A stretch of 39,260 nt of DNA from JANNAV01 sp031384695 (lineage in GTDB: Bacteria > Pseudomonadota > Alphaproteobacteria > Rhodobacterales > Rhodobacteraceae): the NCBI GenBank assembly GCA_031384695.1, contig JANNAV010000177.1, positions 1 to 39,260 of the forward strand, written 5' to 3'. Position numbers and translations under genes: made by a program. Positions 15,255-23,984 of this stretch are shown in pieces; the stretch's first letter is position 1; the number at the start of each line of letters is the position of its first letter. The notes under the pieces are model-generated. The model saw only the letters and a program-made list of their open reading frames with translations. It made no database searches and was not told where the DNA came from.

Positions 15255-15497
15255 ATGTCGGACGTGCCGGTCACTGCGCAGAAATCGCCCTATCCTGTCG
15301 CGCTTGAGGCGGGGAAAACCTATTTCTGGTGTGGCTGTGGCCAATCCAAAAACCAGCCGTTCTGTGATGGCAGCCACAAGGGCAGCAGTTTCAGCCCGAC
15401 CAAATTCACCGCCGAGGCCAGCAAGACGGCCTATTTGTGCGGCTGCAAACATACCGGCAATGCCCCTTTTTGTGATGGGTCGCACAAGGCGTTGTAA
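15255..15497 (+). CDS. Small protein with two CDGSH iron-sulfur domains
   Basis: An 80-residue protein made of two CDGSH motifs: CGCGQSKNQPFCDGSH and CGCKHTGNAPFCDGSH. In the family each motif binds a 2Fe-2S cluster through three Cys and one His and may act in redox or iron-sulfur sensing. I start at ATG 15255, preceded by GGAGGA; the ATG at 15243 gives a longer version without a suitable site. Tail to tail with lysC on the other strand, 43 bp apart. Confidence 0.93.
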   Translation: MSDVPVTAQKSPYPVALEAGKTYFWCGCGQSKNQPFCDGSHKGSSFSPTKFTAEASKTAYLCGCKHTGNAPFCDGSHKAL

Positions 15498-15540
15498 CGC
15501 GCCGCTCCGGCGCCGCTGCGCGTAGGGGGACCGGCGCGCC

Positions 15541-16797
15541 TCAGGCCTTCTCCAGCCCGAAAGCGTCGTGCAGCGCCTGAACCGCCAGTTCCATATACTT
15601 GCGGTCGATCAGCACTGAGATCTTGATTTCGGACGTGGTGATAACCTTGATGTTCACGTTCTCGCTTGCCAGCGCCTTGAACATGGTGGCGGCGACGCCC
15701 GCGTGGCTGCGCATGCCGATCCCCACGACCGACAGCTTTGCGACATCGGTATCGACGACCAACTCGGCATAGGCGAACTTGCCCGCCGCCTGCGCGTCTT
15801 CCATCGCGCGCTGGGCGCGGGCCACCTGATTGGTGGGGCAGGAGAACGTCATGTCGGTATAGGCGCGCTTGTCGCCCGCAACCTCGATCTCCGAGATGTT
15901 CTGCACGATCATGTCGACATTCACACCCGCATCGGCCAGCGGGCCAAAGATGGCGGCGGCGATGCCGGGGCGGTCTTCCACCCGCACCAGGGTCATCTTG
16001 GCCTCGTCACGGCTATAGGCCACCCCAGAGACTATTTTCGATTCCATGATCTCATCCTCGTCGCAGACCAGCGTTCCTGAATTTTCGTCGGTATCCTCAA
16101 ACGACGACAGCACCCGCAGCCGCACCTTATAGCGCATCGCCAGTTCAACCGAGCGGGTTTGCAGCACCTTGGCCCCCAGCGAGGCCAGTTCCAGCATTTC
16201 CTCAAACGCGATCCTGTCAAGTTTGCGGGCCTTGGCGGTGATGCGCGGGTCGGTGGTGTAGATGCCGTCCACATCGGTATAGATATCGCAGCGCTCGGCG
16301 GCGAAGGCGGCGGCGAAGGCGACGGCGGTGGTATCGGAGCCGCCGCGGCCCAGGGTGGTGATGCGGCCTTCGGGCGAGACGCCCTGAAAGCCTGCCACCA
16401 CCGCCACGCGAAAGCCTTCGGCAAACTTGGCGTCGATATGGGCGCGGGGAATGTCGATGAAGCGGGCGGCGGAATGGGCGGAGGTGGTGAGGATCGGCAC
16501 CTGCCAGCCTTGCCAGCTGCGCGCGGGCACATCCATTTTCTGCAAGGTCAGCGCCATCAGCCCCGCCGTCACGTTCTCGCCGGATGAGACGATGGCATCA
16601 TATTCGCGCGCATCAAACAGCGGCGAGGTGGATTCGACCCACCCCACCAACTCGTTGGTTTTGCCCGACATTGCCGAGACGATCACGATCACGTCATAGC
16701 CGCGCTCAACCTCGCGCCGCACCTTGGCGGCTGCGTTTTTGATACGGGCAAGGTCGGCCACCGAGGTGCCGCCGAATTTCATGATAAGCAGCGCCAT
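15541..16797 (-). CDS. lysC: Aspartate kinase
   Basis: A 418-residue enzyme that phosphorylates aspartate, the first step toward lysine, threonine, methionine and isoleucine. The kinase motif KFGGTSVADL is at residue 7, followed by VSAMSGKTNELV, TLGRGGSDTTAVA, YTDVDGIYTTDPR, then two ACT domains (about 270-345 and 350-418: VRVEDRPGIAAAIFGPLADA and VVGIGMRSHAGVAATMF) for feedback by lysine/threonine. The start at 16797 gives the canonical MALLIMKFGG; the longer frame to 16860 is non-coding. No strong ribosome-binding site is visible. Stand-alone leftward gene. Confidence 0.97.
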   Translation of the reverse strand: MALLIMKFGGTSVADLARIKNAAAKVRREVERGYDVIVIVSAMSGKTNELVGWVESTSPLFDAREYDAIVSSGENVTAGLMALTLQKMDVPARSWQGWQVPILTTSAHSAARFIDIPRAHIDAKFAEGFRVAVVAGFQGVSPEGRITTLGRGGSDTTAVAFAAAFAAERCDIYTDVDGIYTTDPRITAKARKLDRIAFEEMLELASLGAKVLQTRSVELAMRYKVRLRVLSSFEDTDENSGTLVCDEDEIMESKIVSGVAYSRDEAKMTLVRVEDRPGIAAAIFGPLADAGVNVDMIVQNISEIEVAGDKRAYTDMTFSCPTNQVARAQRAMEDAQAAGKFAYAELVVDTDVAKLSVVGIGMRSHAGVAATMFKALASENVNIKVITTSEIKISVLIDRKYMELAVQALHDAFGLEKA

Positions 16798-17207
16798 TGC
16801 GCGGTTCCCGGATGCCGAAAAAGTCATGCGCTGCATAAGGGCAAGCGGCGGCAGTGGCAAGGGCGGGTATCAGGGCGTGGAGGGGCGAGCAGGGTTTGTC
16901 GGGTGCAGATGCGATTGGCGGGGTGTTGCCCCACACCAACCTGGAAACACCGATCTGGAAACACCGATCTGGAAATGCTGGCCCGGGGCCGATTCCGGTT
17001 TCGCGGGCAACCGGGGCGGGATGAGCCCCGGCGGCGTTATGGCCTTGCCTGCCGCAACCGCTGTCAAGGAGCGGGGGTTTCACACCCCCGCACCCCCGTG
17101 GGATATTTGCGCAGTAAAGAAGCGGGGGAGGGGTTTGCAGGATTGTCCGGAGCGGTAGTTCAGGGAGTCCGGCAAGCCGCATCCAGCTTCACCCTGCGCC
17201 GCCCCGG
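16798..17207. other. Intergenic region with repeats
   Basis: About 410 bases between lysC and the RTX gene, both leftward. It contains a tandem pair of CACCGATCTGGAAA blocks (about 16947-16975), which belong to the dispersed GATCTGGAAAC repeat, and an inverted copy of the hairpin repeat at 17070-17110. No credible gene. Confidence 0.6.
17070..17110 (-). repeat. Dispersed terminator-like hairpin repeat, copy 2 (inverted)
   Basis: Same unit as at 245-288 in the opposite direction: GCGGGGGTTT-CACACCCCCGC followed by the CCCCGTGGGATATTT block. It sits about 140 bp past the 3' end of the leftward RTX gene relative to lysC, so it does not simply mark the end of a gene. Confidence 0.75.
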
Positions 17208-19322
17208 TCAAAACACGAAGTCATCCGCGCTCATCGCGAGGCCAGCGGTCAGCCGGATCGAGAAATCCACGATCAGATCGCCGTTGGTATCGCCGGAAAC
17301 CACGCCGGTTGCGGCGTCATAGCGCAGTTGATTGGCCTGCCCGGCGAAGGCCAGCGTGCCGATGAAGCTCGCCCCGGCCATGAACCCCGACAGATCAACG
17401 CGATCCTCGCCGCAGACGAAATCGACGATCACATCGCGCGTCGTGCCATTGCCCGCATCGGCGGCGGTGGCAAAGACGAACATATCCGCGCCGCCGCCGC
17501 CGGTCACGATATCGCGCCCCAGCCCGCCCGACAGGCTGTCGGCACCAAGGCCGCCGCTGATCTTGTCATTGCCGCCCATGCCGGAAAGCTGATTGTCGCC
17601 GGTGTTGCCACTCAGCGCGTTGGCGCCGCTGTTGCCCGACGCATTCAGTGCCAGCCCCCCCGTCAGCGTGACGCTTTCCACATTGGCATAATTGGCCAGA
17701 TCAAGCGAGATCACCTCGCTTTGCAGCCGGTCGGTGCCCTCGCTCGCAGCCTCGATCACCAGATCGGCGGCCAGATCGACGATGAAGATATCGTTGCCCG
17801 CACCGCCCGTCATCGCATCCGCACCGGTGCCGCCGTTCAGCAGATCGTTGCCGGTGCCACCCTCCAGCCCGTCCGAGCCGGTGCCGCCGTAAAGCCCGTC
17901 GCTGCCATCGCCGCCAAACACCTGATCATTGCCCTTGCCGCCCGAAAGCTGGTCCAGCCCCGCGCCGCCGGTCAGCCGGTCATCGCCGCCCGACCCCGAC
18001 AGGGTATCATTGCCAAACCAACCCGAAAGATCGTCGCCAAACAGGGTGCCGATGAAATGGTCATGCGCGAGCGAGCCGTTCAGCCGCACCGCCATCTCGC
18101 GCGGATCAAAAATCTGGGTGCGGATGCCGGCCCCCGCGCCATCGCCGCCCGCCGTGCTGCTGTCGGTCCAGGTCACCGCAAAGCGGCCATCGGCAAGGGT
18201 GGTGATCGTGGGCTCCCGGTAGGTTTGCGGCGGCGCGCCCACCGTCTGGCTGACCTGAAACTCGGCCCCCGCATGCATGCCGTCGGCCTCGAACACCTGA
18301 CCGGTCAGGGCGGTGCCATCCTCGGACCACACCGCCACAAAGCGCCCGTCGGCGAGGGCCGCAAGGGCTGCGGCATCATGGGTGATGTCAAGGCGGCTGT
18401 TCAGCAGGAACTCGTCCCCCACCCGCGCGCCCGAAGCGGTGAACACCTGCCCGCGCAGATCCATGAACGACGAGCCGGGAAGCGCGCTGGCATCGGTCCA
18501 GCTGACCACGAAATTGCCATTGGCCAGCGTAGTGATCGCGGCCTGAAACTGATCGCCCTGCACGGTGGTATTCACCAGAATCTCGGGCCCCTGCCGCGAG
18601 CCGCTGGCATTGAACACCTGCAAGCGGATCGACAGGCCCGAAAGATCATCGAACAGCCCCGCCGAGGGGCGCTGGCTGTCATCCGTCCAGGCCATCACGA
18701 ACCGCCCGTCATCAAGCGCTGCCACCTGCGCGTCGGACTGGTCGTGGATGCGGGTGGTATTGACCAGAAATTCAAGCCCCGACCTGCTGCCATCGGCGTT
18801 GAACATCTGTGCGCGCAGATCAGACGAGGCCAGATCGCCGTCGGCCAGACTGTGATCGGTCCACAGGATCACAAAGCGGCCATCATCCAGGGCAACAAGT
18901 GCCGGTTGGCGCTGGTCACCGGCGGTGGTGGTGTTCACCGAAAGCGTGGCCCCCGAACTGTTGCCCGCCGCGTTGAACCGCTGGGCGCGGATCGCCGACC
19001 CCGAGGCATCGCTGCCGCCCATGCTGCCATCGGTCCAGGCCACCACGAAACCGCCATCGGCAAGGGTGGTGACGCTGGGTTGCACCTGATCGTTGGCAAG
19101 CGTGGTGCTGATCAGAATCTCCGGCCGGGCGGGGCTGCCATCGGCATTGAAAATCTGCATCCGCACGCCGCAATCGGGCAGATTGCCCTGCCCAAGGCTG
19201 TTGTCGGCCCAGACCACCACGATGCGCCCGTCGGTCAGATCGGTGACGGAGGGCTGAAACTGATCATTGGCGGTGGTGGTATTGGCCAGAAATGTGGGGC
19301 CGGAACGGAAAGGGGCAGCCAT
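17208..19322 (-). CDS. RTX-type calcium-binding secreted protein with seven N-terminal repeats
   Basis: A 704-residue protein, probably exported by a type I system: no signal peptide, C-terminal glycine-rich repeats, and a C-terminus suited to recognition by the exporter. Residues 1 to about 410 are seven repeats of 55-62 residues, each with an (I/L)xxNTT-like start, DGRFVVxWTD-type strand and (R/L)AQxFNAxG end, as in a seven-bladed propeller. Then nine or so nonapeptide RTX repeats (GGxGxDxLx; for instance GGTGNDLLNGGTGADAM), a middle segment, a second RTX block and DTNGDLIVDF, an EF-hand-like loop. Function (adhesin, enzyme or surface layer) is not visible. Its ABC/MFP export genes are not in the window. 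Confidence 0.9.
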   Translation of the reverse strand: MAAPFRSGPTFLANTTTANDQFQPSVTDLTDGRIVVVWADNSLGQGNLPDCGVRMQIFNADGSPARPEILISTTLANDQVQPSVTTLADGGFVVAWTDGSMGGSDASGSAIRAQRFNAAGNSSGATLSVNTTTAGDQRQPALVALDDGRFVILWTDHSLADGDLASSDLRAQMFNADGSRSGLEFLVNTTRIHDQSDAQVAALDDGRFVMAWTDDSQRPSAGLFDDLSGLSIRLQVFNASGSRQGPEILVNTTVQGDQFQAAITTLANGNFVVSWTDASALPGSSFMDLRGQVFTASGARVGDEFLLNSRLDITHDAAALAALADGRFVAVWSEDGTALTGQVFEADGMHAGAEFQVSQTVGAPPQTYREPTITTLADGRFAVTWTDSSTAGGDGAGAGIRTQIFDPREMAVRLNGSLAHDHFIGTLFGDDLSGWFGNDTLSGSGGDDRLTGGAGLDQLSGGKGNDQVFGGDGSDGLYGGTGSDGLEGGTGNDLLNGGTGADAMTGGAGNDIFIVDLAADLVIEAASEGTDRLQSEVISLDLANYANVESVTLTGGLALNASGNSGANALSGNTGDNQLSGMGGNDKISGGLGADSLSGGLGRDIVTGGGGADMFVFATAADAGNGTTRDVIVDFVCGEDRVDLSGFMAGASFIGTLAFAGQANQLRYDAATGVVSGDTNGDLIVDFSIRLTAGLAMSADDFVF

Positions 19323-19508
19323 GCGAAGACCTGCAGGGGTTGATGTTTCAAGGTTATGCGCAAACTACATAGCATTTTAGGCGAGTGAAAGCATACCCGA
19401 ACTCTGCAAAGTTGAAAGTGGCGAAAATTCTGGCCCGCAGCGGTACAATCGGGCATGACGTTGGGGCATTTGACGCGCGTGCTAAGGCTGTTCCCGGTGC
19501 CCGCCGGT

Positions 19509-20408
19509 TCAGGTCAGCACGAAATCGACGGGTTGCAGGGCTGCGGGCGGCGTCTGGCCCAGATGCGGCGCGAGGCTTATCTCGACGGCGCGGCACATCG
19601 CATCCAGCGGCAAGCCGTTCAGCGAGGCCCCGAACGGATGCGCAAGGTCTTCGGTCACCTCGGCAAGGCCCAGAAACACATAAGTAACAATGCCGACAAA
19701 CAGCGGTGTCAGCCAGCCCGCAGGTTCGATCAGCGCCAACGGGATCAGCAGGCAGTAGAGATAAATCGTGCGGAAGATCAGCAGGGAATAGACATAGGGC
19801 AGCGGCGTGGTGGCGATGCGTTCGCAACCGGCCTGCTGGGCGGCAAGGCTGCCAAGGCGGGTGGTCAGGGCGCGGGCGGCGAAACCATCGATTCTGCCCG
19901 CATGATGGCCAGCGGCGATGGCTGTGGCCATGGCATCAAGGGCGGTGCAGGGGGGGTGAGCGCCGGTATTGGCAAGACCGGCGGCATCGGCCAGATGCCG
20001 GGCTGCGGGATCGTCGCCAAGGGCGCGCAGGTTGGCACGGTGCAGATGCACAAAGGCCAGCGCCAGCCGCAGCAGCGCGTGGCGCAGCGCCGCATCGGGC
20101 ACGAACACCGCCACATCGCGGGCAAGGCCGCGCAAATCGGCCAGCAGCCCGCCCCAAAGTTTGCGCGCCTCCCACCAGCGGTCATAAGCCGCGTTGTTGC
20201 GAAAGCCGAGGAACAGCGACAGGGCGACGCCGAACACCGCGAAGGGGGTGGAATTGGAATGTTGCAGCACCCCGTAGCGATGATCCACCGCCACCAGCAC
20301 CGCCGACATCGCGACCAGCGCCAGCAGCGGCCAGGCGATGCGCGGCAGCACCGATCCGCGCAGCGCGAACAGCAGTTGCGCAAGCCCGGGTTTGTCGCGG
20401 ACGATCAT
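19509..20408 (-). CDS. Bestrophin-like anion channel (UPF0187 family)
   Basis: A 299-residue membrane protein of the bacterial bestrophin family (YneE/UPF0187). The family signatures are FAVFGVALSLFLGFRNNAAYDRWWEARKLWG near residue 55, FRTIYLYCLLIP and the C-terminal PFGASLNGLPLDAMCRAVE. Four membrane helices are expected; in studied bacterial members these form a pentameric cation or anion channel. The ATG overlaps the purD stop (ATGA), so translation is coupled to purD. Unusual partner for a purine enzyme. Confidence 0.9.
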   Translation of the reverse strand: MIVRDKPGLAQLLFALRGSVLPRIAWPLLALVAMSAVLVAVDHRYGVLQHSNSTPFAVFGVALSLFLGFRNNAAYDRWWEARKLWGGLLADLRGLARDVAVFVPDAALRHALLRLALAFVHLHRANLRALGDDPAARHLADAAGLANTGAHPPCTALDAMATAIAAGHHAGRIDGFAARALTTRLGSLAAQQAGCERIATTPLPYVYSLLIFRTIYLYCLLIPLALIEPAGWLTPLFVGIVTYVFLGLAEVTEDLAHPFGASLNGLPLDAMCRAVEISLAPHLGQTPPAALQPVDFVLT

Positions 20409-21670
20409 GGCAGCGCCCGCCAGCCGATATCACGGCGGCAAAAGCCTTCGGGCCAGTCGATGGCATCGACCATGGCATAGGCGCGGTCGCGTGCCTCGGC
20501 CAAGGTATCGCCGCGCGCGGTGACGTTCAGCACCCGGCCGCCGCTGGCAGTGATGCGGCCCGCGTCTTCAACTGTTCCGGCATGAAACACCATGGCGCTG
20601 CTGGTGGCGGGCAGGGCCTGCAACCCGTTGATCACGCTACCTTTTGTGTAAGTGTCGGGATAGCCTTTGGCGGCCATCACCACCGTCAGCACATGATCGT
20701 CGGCCCAATTCACCTGCGCCCCCGCCAGCCTGCCCTCGGCGCAAGCCAACAGCAGATCAAGCGCCTGCGCCCCCAGCCGCAGCATCAGCACCTGCGCTTC
20801 GGGATCGCCAAAGCGGGCGTTGAATTCCACCAGTTTCGCAGCGCCATTCTCGATCATCAGCCCGACATAAAGCACCCCCTGATAGGGCGTGCCGCGCCGC
20901 GCCATTTCGGCAAGGCAGGGCCGCACGATTTCCGCCATCGCTTGGGCGGCCACCGCGTCGCTGATCACCGGGGCGGGCGAATAGGCCCCCATGCCGCCGG
21001 TATTGGGGCCGGTGTCGCCGTCGCCCACCCGCTTGTGGTCTTGCGCGGTGCCCAGCGGCAGGGCGGTGGTGCCATCGGTCAGCACGAAAAAGCTGGCCTC
21101 CTCGCCGGTCATGAAATCCTCGATCACCACCTCGGCGCCTGCCGCCCCGAACGCGCCGCCGAACATGTCGTCCACGGCTGAAAGGGCTTCGGGCAGGCTC
21201 ATCGCCACAATCACGCCCTTGCCCGCCGCCAGACCATCGGCCTTGATCACGATCGGCGCGCCTTTGGCGGTGACATAGGCGCGGGCGGGAGCGCTTTGGT
21301 TAAAGCGGGCATAGGCGGCGGTGGGGGCGTGGCAGGCATCGCAAATCTCTTTGGTGAAGGCTTTGGAGGCTTCCAGCCGCGCCGCCGCAGCCGAAGGCCC
21401 GAAAGTCAGCAGGCCCGCCGCCCGCGTTGCATCCGCCACCCCGGCGGCCAGCGGCCCTTCGGGGCCGATGATCACGAAATCAATGGCGTTTTCCTCGCAG
21501 AACGCCACCACGGCGGCCGCATCCAGAATGTCGATGTCAGCGCATTCGGCCAGTTGCGCGATGCCCGCATTGCCGGGGGCGACGATCAGGCGATCGGTCT
21601 TGGGGTTCTGCTTGACGGCCCAGGCTAGGGCATGTTCACGCCCGCCAGAGCCGAGGATCAGGATGTTCAT
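20405..21670 (-). CDS. purD: Phosphoribosylamine-glycine ligase
   Basis: A 421-residue ATP-grasp enzyme of purine synthesis (phosphoribosylamine + glycine + ATP to GAR). N-terminal MNILILGSGGREHALAW, the PGNAGIA segment, FVIIGPEGPLAAGVAD, the ATP-grasp part IVIKADGLAAGKGVIV, VVIEDFMTGEEAS, GPNTGGMGAYSPAP and LVEFNARFGDPEAQV are all seen. I start at ATG 21670, where the family begins. It ends inside the start codon of the bestrophin-like gene. Divergent from the small ORF-xseA unit. Confidence 0.97.
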   Translation of the reverse strand: MNILILGSGGREHALAWAVKQNPKTDRLIVAPGNAGIAQLAECADIDILDAAAVVAFCEENAIDFVIIGPEGPLAAGVADATRAAGLLTFGPSAAAARLEASKAFTKEICDACHAPTAAYARFNQSAPARAYVTAKGAPIVIKADGLAAGKGVIVAMSLPEALSAVDDMFGGAFGAAGAEVVIEDFMTGEEASFFVLTDGTTALPLGTAQDHKRVGDGDTGPNTGGMGAYSPAPVISDAVAAQAMAEIVRPCLAEMARRGTPYQGVLYVGLMIENGAAKLVEFNARFGDPEAQVLMLRLGAQALDLLLACAEGRLAGAQVNWADDHVLTVVMAAKGYPDTYTKGSVINGLQALPATSSAMVFHAGTVEDAGRITASGGRVLNVTARGDTLAEARDRAYAMVDAIDWPEGFCRRDIGWRALP

Positions 21671-21746
21671 GCGCGTCTCCGGCTTGGCCTTTGGCTTTGG
21701 GCGTTCTAGGGTTGGGCGCGTGAAGAAGCAAGGCGGGGATGCGGCG

Positions 21747-21929
21747 ATGCCGGAAGGACTGCGGCTGTGGCGGCCAGGCGCGGGAGCTTCTCCAAGGCTG
21801 ATCGAAGGCGTCGGGCTGGGGTTGGTGATCTGGGGTCTTGTCAGTGCGCGCTGGTGGCTTGCCGTGGCGGGGGCGTTGGTTATCAAGGCAAGCTATGCCA
21901 CCCACCGCGCCGTTGCGCCGTGCACGTGA
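21747..21929 (+). CDS. Small membrane peptide upstream of xseA
   Basis: A 60-residue ORF (MPEGLRLWRPGAGASPRLIE...) with one hydrophobic helix (GVGLGLVIWGLVSARWWLAV) and a basic end. The frame extends upstream past purD's start codon, but ATG 21747 follows a purine-rich AAGGCGGGG. The next small ORF overlaps its end by 35 bp in another frame, and both run into xseA. No family recognised; its presence in this place in relatives would need to be checked. Confidence 0.45.
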   Translation: MPEGLRLWRPGAGASPRLIEGVGLGLVIWGLVSARWWLAVAGALVIKASYATHRAVAPCT

Positions 21930-22053
21930 CCGGTCGGGCGGGGGGATCTCTGGGGTGGGGTTCGGCGATGGCAAGAACGGCGATGGCAAGAGTGACGGCG
22001 GGGCGGGGAATGCAGATGGCGGCGATTCGGGTGGTGATGGGGGAGGTGACTGA
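21895..22053 (+). CDS. Tiny Gly/Asp-rich ORF overlapping xseA start
   Basis: A 52-residue ORF with a basic N-terminus (MPPTAPLRRARDRSGGG) and a C-terminal half of mainly Gly and Asp (GDGKNGDGKSDGGAG...), ending in TGATG with the xseA start. Composition mirrors the Asp/Gly tails at 2.7-3.9 kb. Such a stretch may be real or may be a product of GC-rich coding-like sequence; the overlap with xseA favours a translated leader. Confidence 0.4.
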   Translation: MPPTAPLRRARDRSGGGISGVGFGDGKNGDGKSDGGAGNADGGDSGGDGGGD

Positions 22054-23618
22054 TGGCGCTGTTTGAAGATGACACCCCCGCCGCTGCTGGCAACAGCCCG
22101 GAATTTACCGTCTCGGAACTGTCTGGCGCGGTCAAGCGGGTGATCGAGGGCGAGTTTGGTCTGGTGCGGGTGCGCGGTGAAGTGGGGCGGTTGTCGCGGC
22201 CCGCTTCGGGGCATCTTTATTTTGCGTTGAAGGATGACAAGGCCAGTCTGGATGCGGTGTCATGGAAAGGCCAGGTGGCCCGGATGCAGGTGCGCCCCGA
22301 AGAGGGGATGGAAGTGATCGCCACCGGGCGGATGACCACCTTTCCCGGGCAATCGAAGTATCAGCTGATCGTCGAGGATGTGGTGCTGGCGGGGGCGGGC
22401 GCGCTGATGGCGATGCTGGAGCGGCGCAAGGCCTCACTGGCCGCCGAAGGCTTGTTTGATGCGGCGCGCAAGCAGGCCATTCCCTATCTGCCGCAGGTGA
22501 TCGGGGTGGTGACCTCGCCGTCGGGGGCGGTGATCCGCGATATCCTGCACCGGCTGCGCGACCGCTTTCCCCGGCATGTGCTGATCTGGCCGGTTGCGGT
22601 GCAGGGGGCGTCCTCGGCGCCCGAGGTGGCGGCGGCGATCCGGGGCTTCAACGCGATTGTGCCCGGTGGGCCGATCCCCCGGCCCGACGTGATCATCGTG
22701 GCGCGCGGTGGCGGCAGCCTGGAAGATCTCTGGGGGTTCAACGAAGAGATCGTGGTGCGGGCGGTGGCGGCATCGCGCATTCCGCTGATCTCGGCGGTGG
22801 GGCACGAGACCGACACCACCCTGATTGATCATGCGGCTGATCTGCGCGCCCCCACCCCGACGGCTGCGGCAGAACTGGCGGTGCCGGTGCGGCTCGATCT
22901 GCTGGCGGCGCTGGAGGCGCTTAGCGCGCGCCTGATGCGGGGGGTGGCGCAGGGGATTGGTCTGCGCGGCCAGCGTCTGCGCGATCTGGGCCGGGCCCTG
23001 CCCCGGCTGGAGGGCGTGCTGGCCGGCCCGCGCCAGCGGTTTGACGCCGCAGCCCAGCGTCTGGCGGGGGCATTGAGCATGGCGCGCGCGGCCAGGGCCG
23101 CCGCATTTGCCGGGGTGGCGGGGCGGTTGCAACCGCAGGCGCTGCACGGGCTGATCGGGCGGCGGGCCGAACAGCGCACAGGTGTTGCGCGCGCACTGGA
23201 GGCCGCATTTGCCCGGCGGCTGGAACGCGCGGGCGACCGGGCTTTGGGGCTTGCGGCCCGTCTGGCCCCGGCATTGCAGCGGCTGATCCTGCAGGCCGCG
23301 CGCCGGACGATTGAGGGCCGGGCGCAGGTATTGGCGCTTGATCTGCGCCTGCAAGCCGCCCCCCGCCTGCGGCTGGCAGCCCTTTCGGCGCGGCTTGACG
23401 CGCTTGACCGCACCCGCGGCACGCTGGGTTACCGCGAAACGCTGAAGCGCGGCTATGCGGTGATGCGGGGTGATGGCGAGGTGGTCACCCGGCGCGGGGC
23501 CGCCGAGAAGGCGGCGGTGCTGGAGGTGGAGTTTCACGACGGGCGGCTGGTGCTGGGCGCGCGCCCGCCGCGCAAGGCCAGAGCGGCGGGCGGGCCGGAT
23601 CAGGGCCAGTTGTTCTGA
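22053..23618 (+). CDS. xseA: Exodeoxyribonuclease VII large subunit
   Basis: A 521-residue subunit of the nuclease that cuts single-stranded DNA to oligonucleotides. The OB-fold is at residues 14-110 (FTVSELSGAVKRVIEGEFGL, ASGHLYFALKD, PGQSKYQLIVE), the catalytic part at 120-310 (GVVTSPSGAVIRDILHRLRDR, VIIVARGGGSLEDLW, SAVGHETDTTLIDHAADLRAPTPTAAAEL), and a long coiled-coil region follows up to a C-terminal cap (LKRGYAVMRG). Starts in a TGATG overlap with a tiny upstream ORF. xseB is not in the window. Confidence 0.96.
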   Translation: MALFEDDTPAAAGNSPEFTVSELSGAVKRVIEGEFGLVRVRGEVGRLSRPASGHLYFALKDDKASLDAVSWKGQVARMQVRPEEGMEVIATGRMTTFPGQSKYQLIVEDVVLAGAGALMAMLERRKASLAAEGLFDAARKQAIPYLPQVIGVVTSPSGAVIRDILHRLRDRFPRHVLIWPVAVQGASSAPEVAAAIRGFNAIVPGGPIPRPDVIIVARGGGSLEDLWGFNEEIVVRAVAASRIPLISAVGHETDTTLIDHAADLRAPTPTAAAELAVPVRLDLLAALEALSARLMRGVAQGIGLRGQRLRDLGRALPRLEGVLAGPRQRFDAAAQRLAGALSMARAARAAAFAGVAGRLQPQALHGLIGRRAEQRTGVARALEAAFARRLERAGDRALGLAARLAPALQRLILQAARRTIEGRAQVLALDLRLQAAPRLRLAALSARLDALDRTRGTLGYRETLKRGYAVMRGDGEVVTRRGAAEKAAVLEVEFHDGRLVLGARPPRKARAAGGPDQGQLF

Positions 23619-23634
23619 AGCATTTGTCGTTAAT

Positions 23635-23748
23635 GCGGTTTGCCTTTACTCTGAATCAGATTGAAGGCAAACCAACACAGGCCAAACGCCGGGAATGTTG
23701 CGTTTTGCATTTGAACTGCTGATCCAGATCAAATGCAAAACGCTGTAG
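23635..23748. repeat. 114-bp MITE-like repeat, copy A
   Basis: Copy A of a 114-bp unit. It holds a palindrome (GGTTTGCCTT...AAGGCAAACC, around TCTGAATCAGA) and a second one (GCGTTTTGCATTTGA...TCAAATGCAAAACGC). Ends are near-inverted (start GCGGTTTGCC, end GCAAAACGCTGTAG). Copy B at 23849 differs at about 11 positions. Confidence 0.9.
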
Positions 23749-23848
23749 GCCCTTGTTCTGAGGCGGGGTTTCGCGCGGTGCGGGCAGAGCCTCCGGCGGG
23801 GATATTTTCGCAATGAAGAATGCGGAAGTGGTGCGTGGTGCCCTTACA

Positions 23849-23962
23849 GCGGTTTGCCTTCAATCTGAATCAGATTGAAGACAAACCAAGACAGGCCAAA
23901 CGCCGGGAATGTTGCGTTTTGCGTTTGCTCTGCTGATCCAGATCAAATGCAAAACGCTGTAG
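23849..23962. repeat. 114-bp MITE-like repeat, copy B
   Basis: Direct repeat of 23635-23748, 100 bp downstream. The flank reads TTACAGCGGTTTGCC at the left end and GCAAAACGCTGTAG at the right, giving inverted ends of about 13 bases. The spacer contains a separate Rhodobacteraceae-style repeat (GCCTCCGGCGGGGATATTTT at 23790). Confidence 0.9.
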
Positions 23963-23984
23963 TCCGGTTCACTGGACAGACGTG

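Noticed and set aside
15498..15540. GC-rich inverted repeat between the CDGSH gene and lysC as a bidirectional terminator
   Set aside because: The stem is short and imperfect, with no T-run on either strand.
17328..19343. 671-residue forward ORF opposite the RTX gene
   Set aside because: Pure antisense shadow of a repetitive gene with no recognisable domain; the RTX motifs are on the minus strand.
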